This document shows, piece by piece, positions 56,074 to 64,000 of a DNA stretch of 64,000 nt; within the stretch, counting starts at the first letter, position 1; each line of letters starts with the position of its first letter. Position numbers and translations under genes: made by a program. The notes beneath the pieces are model-generated. The model saw nothing but the letters and a program-made list of their open reading frames with translations. It did not search any database and was not told the DNA's origin. This DNA is from Roseimaritima sediminicola (lineage in GTDB: Bacteria; Planctomycetota; Planctomycetia; Pirellulales; Pirellulaceae), in NCBI RefSeq assembly GCF_009618275.1, contig NZ_WIAD01000006.1:1-64000 (forward strand). Direction: 5' to 3'.

Positions 56074-57255
56074 GTGAATAGAACGAATACCTTTTCCCTG
56101 GAAACGTTGGCGAAGCTCGTCGATGCCCAGGTGCTCGGCGACGCAGCGACCCAGTGCTGTGACGCCCGCCCGCTGCAGGAGGCCGCCGCCGGCCACATCA
56201 CCCTGTTGGACGATTGCAAGCGAATCGATCAGGTGCTTCGCAGCGGCGCCTCGGCGGTGGTCGTCGACCGCGCCGTCGAACATGCCGACATCCCCCAATT
56301 GGTCGTTGCCGATATCCATGCGGCGTTTGTAACCATCATCCGTCAGTTCCGCCCCGATACCTCCCAGGACTTTCAGGGCGTCAGCGCGGCCGCTCACATC
56401 AGTCTGGATGCCGAAGTCGGCACGGGCTGCACGATCCATCCCGGCGTGCACGTCGGCTCCGGGGCCGTCATCGGCGACGGGACCACCCTGATGCCCGGCG
56501 TGGTGGTCATGCCGCACTGCCGGATCGGAAAGGATTGTCAGTTGTTCCCCGGCGTCGTGCTGTATCCCTACAGCGTGCTGGAAGACCGGGTCACGATTCA
56601 CGTCGGTTCGGTGATCGGTGCCTACGGATTTGGGTACCGCCAGCAGGACGGCCGCCATGTTCGCACGGCCCAGCTGGGATACGTTCATATCGAAAGCGAC
56701 GTCGAACTGGGCGCGGGAGTCACGATCGACCGGGGAACCTACGGGTCCACACGGATCGGCACCGGCACCAAAATCGACAACCAGGTGATGATCGCGCATA
56801 ACTGTCAAATCGGTCGCCACAATCTGATCTGTTCGCAGGTCGGCGTCGCCGGCAGTTGTTCCACCGGAGACTACGTCGTGATGGCCGGTCAGGTCGGGCT
56901 GAAAGACCATGTTCATCTGGGCGACGGAGCCATCGTCGGGGCTCAAGCCGGCGTGATGGAAGACCTGGCTGGAAATCAAGTTTATTTGGGCAGCCCGGCG
57001 ACCAGCCAACGCGATCAAATGCAGATCATGGCCGTCCAACGCCGCTTGCCCGAGATGCGTAAGAACCTGCAGCGGCTGGTTCGCCAAGTCGAAACCTTGA
57101 CCGCTCGGCTGGAAGCCGCCGAGCAGGCCGCCGCAGCCGAACAGGCCGCCGCAGCCGAACAGGCCGCCGCAGCCGAACGGGTCGGGCCAAGCGAACAGGA
57201 CGGGCCAAGCGGACGGGGTGGCCCGGACGAGGCTGCCGACGCTCAGGCCGCTTAG
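56074..57255 (+). CDS. lpxD: UDP-3-O-acylglucosamine N-acyltransferase
   Basis: The 393-residue enzyme adds the second acyl chain in lipid A synthesis. The N-terminal uridine-binding domain (1-100) precedes the left-handed beta helix of hexapeptide repeats (about 105-310: VGTGCTIHPGVHVGSGAVIG, FGYRQQDGRHVRTAQLG). The catalytic His242 is in IAHNCQIG. The GTG at 56074 has AAGGAGGG upstream. A coiled C-terminal tail with EQAAAA repeats (about 345-393) extends past the family's usual end and is encoded by tandem GCCGCAGCCGAACAG units. lpxI follows. Confidence 0.95.
   Translation: MNRTNTFSLETLAKLVDAQVLGDAATQCCDARPLQEAAAGHITLLDDCKRIDQVLRSGASAVVVDRAVEHADIPQLVVADIHAAFVTIIRQFRPDTSQDFQGVSAAAHISLDAEVGTGCTIHPGVHVGSGAVIGDGTTLMPGVVVMPHCRIGKDCQLFPGVVLYPYSVLEDRVTIHVGSVIGAYGFGYRQQDGRHVRTAQLGYVHIESDVELGAGVTIDRGTYGSTRIGTGTKIDNQVMIAHNCQIGRHNLICSQVGVAGSCSTGDYVVMAGQVGLKDHVHLGDGAIVGAQAGVMEDLAGNQVYLGSPATSQRDQMQIMAVQRRLPEMRKNLQRLVRQVETLTARLEAAEQAAAAEQAAAAEQAAAAERVGPSEQDGPSGRGGPDEAADAQAA
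57119..57178 (+). repeat. Tandem repeats in the 3' end of lpxD
   Basis: GAACAGGCCGCCGCAGCC units repeat three times and encode EQAAAA; short GGGCCAAGCG units follow. They build an acidic-alanine helix at the LpxD C-terminus. Confidence 0.9.
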
Positions 57256-57277
57256 GAACACGAGGGGATTGCAAAGC

Positions 57278-58174
57278 ATGAGCGGTACCACGACGGTTAC
57301 GGCGGCCGGTCAGACCATCGGCCTGATCGCCGGCTGGGGGCGGTTTCCCGTGCTGGTCGCCGAAGCGGCACAGCGGCGAGGCCTGCGGGTCGCCTGTGTG
57401 GCGATTCGCGACCACGCCGATCCACAGCTGCATCGTGTTTGCGACCATGTCCGCTGGATGGGCGTGGCCAAGTTTGGCGGACACATGCGGTTCTTCCGCC
57501 AGCACGGCGTCCACGAAGTCACGATGGCGGGCAAGATCTTCAAATCGCAGGTCTTGTTTTCCGGCGCGGTGTTGTGGCGACACCTGCCCGATTACACCTG
57601 CCTGCGTTCGCTGGCACCGTTGCTGTTCTCGCGGCACCGCGACACCCGCGACGATAGTCTGCTGGGCCGAATCACCAATACCTACCTAGACCGCGGCATG
57701 CACGTCTGCCCGGCCACCGACATCGCTCCGGAGTTGCTCGTGAAAGAAGGAATGCTGACCCGCCGGCACGTCAAACCCGCCCAGCAGCGCGACATCGAGT
57801 TCGGTTGGGAGATCGCCAAGCAGATGGGCGGGATGGACATCGGACAAAGCATCACGGTCAAGGACGGAACGGTTCTGGCCGTCGAGGCGGTCGAAGGAAC
57901 GGACGCCTGCATCGAGCGCACCGGGCAACTGTGTCGCAAAGGCGGCTGGACGCTGGTCAAGGTTGCCAAGCCGAATCAGGATATGCGGTTCGACGTGCCG
58001 ACGATCGGTCCCCAGACCATCGAAACGGTGCGTCTTGCCGGCGGTACGGCGATCGCCATCGAAGCGGGAATGACGATCGTGGTGGATCAGGACCAGATGG
58101 TGCGGGCGGCCGATGCGGCGGGCATCGCCGTGGTCGCGATGCGCCGCGGTGCCTCGCAGACCGTCGCCGCCTAG
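57278..58174 (+). CDS. lpxI: UDP-2,3-diacylglucosamine diphosphatase LpxI
   Basis: The 298-residue enzyme hydrolyses UDP-2,3-diacylglucosamine to lipid X in lipid A synthesis. GLIAGWGRFPVLVAEAAQRR begins the N-terminal domain, HMRFFRQHGVHEVTMAGKIF follows, and the DUF1009 C-terminal half shows QDIEFGWEIAKQMGG-like (RDIEFGWEIAKQMGGMDIGQ) and EGTDACIERTGQLCRKGGW. LpxI replaces LpxH in alphaproteobacteria and many planctomycetes. The ATG at 57278 lies 23 bases after lpxD. The Dnmt2-like gene starts at the next base after its stop codon. Confidence 0.95.
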   Translation: MSGTTTVTAAGQTIGLIAGWGRFPVLVAEAAQRRGLRVACVAIRDHADPQLHRVCDHVRWMGVAKFGGHMRFFRQHGVHEVTMAGKIFKSQVLFSGAVLWRHLPDYTCLRSLAPLLFSRHRDTRDDSLLGRITNTYLDRGMHVCPATDIAPELLVKEGMLTRRHVKPAQQRDIEFGWEIAKQMGGMDIGQSITVKDGTVLAVEAVEGTDACIERTGQLCRKGGWTLVKVAKPNQDMRFDVPTIGPQTIETVRLAGGTAIAIEAGMTIVVDQDQMVRAADAAGIAVVAMRRGASQTVAA

Positions 58175-59149
58175 GTGCGTATCCTCGAACTGTTCTCCGG
58201 GATCGGCGGCGTGGCCGAAGCGCTCGCCCGCTGGCCGGGACTGGGAACGATCCAGCAAGCGGTCGACATCGACCAGCAGTGCGCACAGGTGTACCAGCGG
58301 AACCACGGTGCGGCGCCGCGGATCGCGACGATCGATTCGCCGCACAGTTGGCAACACCGGATCGACTGGCGCGGAGCGGATTGTTGGTGGCTCTCGCCGC
58401 CCTGCCAGCCCTACTGCCGGCGCGGTCGTCAGGACGACGCCGACCCGCGCCGCGGCGGGCTGTTGCAAGTGATGGCAGCGCTGGACCGGGCGGGCCGCGA
58501 TCGGCCTTTCGCCCTGGCGATGGAGAACGTGCCCGAATTCGCCGGCAGCGCCGATCACGGACGTTTGCTGGACCTGCTGGACCGCCTGGGGTACCGCGTG
58601 CGCGAGCAGCAGTGGTGTCTTTCGGATTGGCACCATCCCAATCGTCGGCGGCGTTACTATTTGACCGCGTGGCAGCGCGACGTCTCGGCCGAACCGCCGC
58701 GGTCGCTGGTTCCACCGCCCACGCCCGCCAGCGGTGTGCGTCCGCTGGCCGACTTTCTGGACGCGGCGGTCGCCGACGCCCTGTGGTTGCCCCCGGAGCC
58801 GTCCGGTGCGCTGAAGACGGCCCTGGACGCCGGTGCGCTGGACATCGTGCGGGCCGACGACCCGGCCGCGGTCACCGCCTGCTTTACCGGCGGCTATGGC
58901 AAATCGATCAAGCAAGCCGGATCGTACCTGCGGGACGGCCGGCGTCTGCGGCGGTTTTCGCCGACCGAGATCCAGCGTCTGCTGGGCTTTCGCGAGCGGT
59001 TTTCCTGGCCGGATGATGTGCCGCTGCGACGACAGTGGAAGATGTTGGGCAACAGCCTGGCGATTCCCGTCATCGTCGACCTGCTGCGTTCGCTGACGCC
59101 CCGCCCTAGTGCTGCGTCAGCGTTAGATTTTGGGTCTGGCCGTAGCTGA
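58175..59149 (+). CDS. Dnmt2-type (tRNA) cytosine-5 methyltransferase
   Basis: The 324-residue protein has all core C5-methyltransferase motifs: LELFSGIGGVAEAL (I), SPPCQPY with catalytic Cys77 (IV), ENV 117-119 (VI), RRRRYYLTA (VIII) and LGNSLAIPVI (X). After motif VIII it carries CFTGGYGKSIKQAGSYL, with CFT at 236-238, followed by FSPTEIQRLLGF. This CFTxGYG...G.GS signature is diagnostic of Dnmt2 (TRDMT1), which methylates C38 of tRNA in eukaryotes and tRNA in Geobacter. The target region between VIII and X is short, as in Dnmt2. The GTG start directly abuts the lpxI stop. The last 12 residues are contributed by a repeat element. Confidence 0.85.
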   Translation: MRILELFSGIGGVAEALARWPGLGTIQQAVDIDQQCAQVYQRNHGAAPRIATIDSPHSWQHRIDWRGADCWWLSPPCQPYCRRGRQDDADPRRGGLLQVMAALDRAGRDRPFALAMENVPEFAGSADHGRLLDLLDRLGYRVREQQWCLSDWHHPNRRRRYYLTAWQRDVSAEPPRSLVPPPTPASGVRPLADFLDAAVADALWLPPEPSGALKTALDAGALDIVRADDPAAVTACFTGGYGKSIKQAGSYLRDGRRLRRFSPTEIQRLLGFRERFSWPDDVPLRRQWKMLGNSLAIPVIVDLLRSLTPRPSAASALDFGSGRS

Positions 59150-59230
59150 AGTCGCCAGACTTTGGACCTTTTCGCCGCTTCAATCCAATCTCTGGCGAGA
59201 TCAGCTGCCCTAGGATTGGGCTTTGACGCA
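59113..59230. repeat. 118-bp imperfect hairpin element
   Basis: The ends TGCGTCA and TGACGCA pair. Inner arms GCTGAAGTCGCCAGACTTTG (59145 on) and 59184-59205 match at 18 of 22 positions in inverted orientation around a GC-mixed loop. The left arm lies inside the end of the Dnmt2-like gene. It resembles a miniature palindromic element, though only this copy is in the window. Confidence 0.7.
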
Positions 59231-59234
59231 CCCC

Positions 59235-59330
59235 TAAGCACGTCGGCATGAATCTTTCGGTGAAACCCCGCGACAACACCCTCCCGCGCAGCGGGAGAGT
59301 AAAGCCGAATCAAATGTTGCGACGTGCTTA
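59235..59330. repeat. 96-bp palindromic element, copy C (complete)
   Basis: The copy begins TAAGCACGTCG at 59235 and ends CGACGTGCTTA at 59330. The internal hairpin has one mismatch (GGGAGAG). Its right-end TTA (59328-59330) provides the TAA stop codon of the gene that follows on the minus strand. It lies four bases from the 118-bp hairpin element. Confidence 0.9.
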
Positions 59331-60239
59331 GCCGGTTTCGCTTGAACGTTTGATCATCGTGATTTCGTTGCCTTGGTCGTTGAAGGAAACCTCGTCCATG
59401 AACGTGCGGATCAGGACCAGGCCGCGGCCCCACTGTTCGTTCAACACTTTGGTTTCTTCGATTCCCGGAACCGTCGACGTGTCGAATCCCGGTCCCTCGT
59501 CGCGGATCACGATGCGGGCTTGTTCGGGGGTCAGCTTCATCGTCACGTGGGTTCGCCGGTCACGGTAGGGCGCTTCCTTCAAGCGTTGCTCGACCTGCGT
59601 CGGCTGGCCCTCGATCGCCCGGTCTCTGTCCGCCTCGAGCGCCTCGCGTGATAATTCCAGGTTCCCGTGAAAGATCGCGTTTCGCAGTGCGCAGTCGACC
59701 GCCATGCCCACCCGGACGCGGCCGGTCTCGTCGCACAGCGAAACGCCCGCGGTCATCTGTTGGATCAGCTCCACCAACGGGCTGATCAATTCGGCTTTGT
59801 TGTGCAGTTCGAACTGCAGTTCGTTATAGCGCATCGACTGGATCAGCTCGGTGTAGGAGCGGTCCGCTTTTTTTAGTTCCAGGACCTGGTCGATGGTCGA
59901 CAACAGGCGATCGCCCAGTTGCGACTTGGGCAGGTAGGCCGCGGCGCCTCGCTGCAACGCTTCGATCGCTGATTCATCGTTGCCTTGCGCGGTGATCAGA
60001 ATGATCGGGATGGTCGGATGTTGGGTGCGAGAGGCGGTGACCAGTTCCAGCCCGTTCAGGACCGGCATCTCCATGTCGGTCAAAATCAGTTGCGGCCCGA
60101 ACACCGCGACCAGGTCCAGAGCGTCTTGGCCGTTCTTGGCGACGTTGACCTCATACCCTTCCTCCTCCAGTCGCGCCCGGATCTGAAAAGCCTGCGTTGG
60201 ACTGTCCTCGGCCACCAAGACTCGCGTGACGGATGTCAT
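59328..60239 (-). CDS. Receiver-domain plus HATPase (anti-sigma kinase-like) protein
   Basis: The 303-residue cytosolic protein starts MTSVTRVLVAEDSPTQAFQI. A receiver domain (1-125) has the phosphoacceptor Asp55 in LTDMEMP and the PKSQLGDRL end. A helical linker follows. The C-terminal part (about 165-303) is a GHKL ATPase: MAVDCALRNAIFHGNLELS as the N-box, RDEGPGFDTSTVPG as the G1 box, and GRGLVLIRTFMDEVSFN. That domain without a histidine box is like RsbW-type anti-sigma kinases, so phosphorylation could control partner switching (inference). The stop codon is part of repeat copy C. The hybrid kinase gene follows upstream. Confidence 0.9.
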   Translation of the reverse strand: MTSVTRVLVAEDSPTQAFQIRARLEEEGYEVNVAKNGQDALDLVAVFGPQLILTDMEMPVLNGLELVTASRTQHPTIPIILITAQGNDESAIEALQRGAAAYLPKSQLGDRLLSTIDQVLELKKADRSYTELIQSMRYNELQFELHNKAELISPLVELIQQMTAGVSLCDETGRVRVGMAVDCALRNAIFHGNLELSREALEADRDRAIEGQPTQVEQRLKEAPYRDRRTHVTMKLTPEQARIVIRDEGPGFDTSTVPGIEETKVLNEQWGRGLVLIRTFMDEVSFNDQGNEITMIKRSSETG

Positions 60240-60394
60240 CGTACCTTCCTCGCCAGAACGCCATCGGGAAAAGCCTCAAGCGGTCGAGCACGCGCTACGC
60301 TTGATCGCCTGGATGCTGTTTCATTCTAGCCTCCCCCATCGGTGCCGTGTGGATAGCCCCGTCGTACCCAGGGTCAGTGTGCCCGACAGTCCGC

Positions 60395-63424
<3,030 letters not shown>

Positions 63425-63440
63425 TACCGCATTGACCTTT

Positions 63441-63469
63441 TTGCAGATAAGCGTCTGTAATCATGTTAT
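63441..63469 (+). promoter_or_regulatory. Candidate promoter for the terminal PSCyt1 gene
   Basis: TTGCAG (63441-63446) and TGTTAT (63464-63469) are separated by 17 bases, in an AT-rich pocket of the divergent gap. The gene starts 115 bases downstream. Confidence 0.4.
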
Positions 63470-63584
63470 CATGCAACCGAGTCGGTGACATCCGCTGCGC
63501 CGATCCCGCCATCGCATCCGTGCCGCCTTCGTATCCCTTTGGCGGTCCTCCCACCTGATACGACGAAACGACAGGAGCATCGTC

Positions 63585-64000
63585 ATGCTGCGTCTTGCGC
63601 CCCGGTCTCTCGCCCAGCTGGCCCGGAACGATTCCGCCGCCACCGGACGCGCGAAACGCGACCGCTTCGGTGGCCGGCGATGGCGCGTCGCCGTGCAGTG
63701 GACGCTTTGCGCGGCCCTCCTCGTCGGTGCCGAAGCGGTGACGGTGGCCGACGATGCCGAAGGGGTGCGTTTCTTTGAAACGAAGATCCGGCCCGTGTTG
63801 GCGGAACATTGTTACGGGTGCCACGGCGCGGAGGACCAGGAATCGGAGCTTCGCGTCGATACGCTCGACGGCATGCTCCGCGGCGGCTACGCCGGACCGG
63901 CCGTGATGCCCGGCAAGCCCACGGGCAGCCTGTTGTTGACGGCGGTCACCTATCAGGACAGCGACCTGCGGATGCCGCCCGATGAGAAACTCGATGCCCA
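63585..64000 (+). CDS. PSCyt1-containing exported protein (partial, runs off the window)
   Basis: The ATG at 63585 has AGGAG seven bases upstream. The first 138 codons read through to the edge with no stop. A basic N-terminus leads to a hydrophobic signal (WTLCAALLVGAEAVTVADD). PSCyt1 follows: RFFETKIRPVLAEHCYGCHG (c-type haem motif CYGCH), LRVDTLDGMLRGGYAGPAVM, and DLRMPPDEKLDA at the edge. By analogy with three other such genes here, DUF1549 and DUF1553 should follow, then probably a DUF1501 gene. It is divergent from the hybrid kinase gene. Confidence 0.9.
   Translation, partial: MLRLAPRSLAQLARNDSAATGRAKRDRFGGRRWRVAVQWTLCAALLVGAEAVTVADDAEGVRFFETKIRPVLAEHCYGCHGAEDQESELRVDTLDGMLRGGYAGPAVMPGKPTGSLLLTAVTYQDSDLRMPPDEKLDA

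Noticed and set aside
58175-59149. Restriction-modification DNA methylase
   Set aside because: No restriction endonuclease, specificity subunit or vsr gene is nearby, and the CFT segment points to Dnmt2.

Overview
The window looks like a chromosomal piece of a planctomycete, most likely of the Pirellulaceae (Rhodopirellula-like) type. The evidence is its gene families: paired cytochrome-type (PSCyt1/DUF1549/DUF1553) and DUF1501 proteins, a DUF1592-DUF1552 pair, DUF1559 proteins with a prepilin-like N-terminus and a C-terminal H-x9-DG motif, several lineage-restricted secreted proteins, generally high GC, many GTG/TTG starts and patchy Shine-Dalgarno sites. I saw no rRNA, tRNA, tmRNA, CRISPR array, prophage or transposase gene.

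Layout. 0.3-5.3 kb: tex, an ECF sigma factor with a membrane anti-sigma/DUF1559-like partner, and a small unknown gene. 5.8-11.7 kb: a Cys/Gly/His-rich lipoprotein and a DUF1549/DUF1553 + DUF1501 pair. 11.9-16 kb: cysH plus an Rrf2 regulator, a secreted protein, a DUF1559 protein and a lipoprotein. 16-22 kb: a membrane-anchored pseudokinase, a 2-oxoacid:ferredoxin oxidoreductase (korA-korB) and cysK. 22.4-27.4 kb: DUF1592-type cytochrome protein, DUF1552 protein and a SUMF1-fold protein in one operon. 27.7-32.8 kb: small membrane protein, HAD-IIA phosphatase, S46 peptidase, aspartoacylase-like protein. 33.2-39.9 kb: a giant WD40/PSCyt1/DUF1549/DUF1553 protein with its DUF1501 partner. 39.9-42.6 kb: a visibly AT-richer three-gene island of secreted proteins (DUF1573-like, a six-cysteine small protein, an unknown). 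42.8-49.6 kb: DUF4185-like protein, HIT protein, a lineage protein, ogt, an unknown secreted protein and a GltS-like carrier. 49.6-52.8 kb: a four-gene operon (HTH-PTS IIA-like, REC-like, FMN reductase, MoxR). 53-59.1 kb: a degenerate Mur-ligase paralogue, rpsG/rpsL, then lpxD, lpxI and a Dnmt2-type cytosine-5 methyltransferase. 59.3-63.4 kb: a receiver-ATPase protein and a large hybrid histidine kinase. A further PSCyt1 gene runs off the right edge.

The clearest structure not explained by genes is a dense set of short non-coding repeats. One is a 96-bp palindromic element in three copies (positions 1, 44750, 59235). Another is a 320-340-bp element with about 20-bp terminal inverted repeats in two copies (8164, 44921), each bordered by heptanucleotide tandem repeats. 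A 24-25-base motif built on GGCATAGGCTTCCAGCCTGTG is arrayed at seven loci, all inside the first 28.5 kb. There are also hexanucleotide TACTCG/CGAGTA tracts and an imperfect hairpin element that forms the tail of the Dnmt2-like gene. The most interesting single gene is the Dnmt2-like enzyme (58175-59149), which carries the CFT motif of tRNA-cytosine-38 methyltransferases rather than looking like an ordinary DNA methylase.
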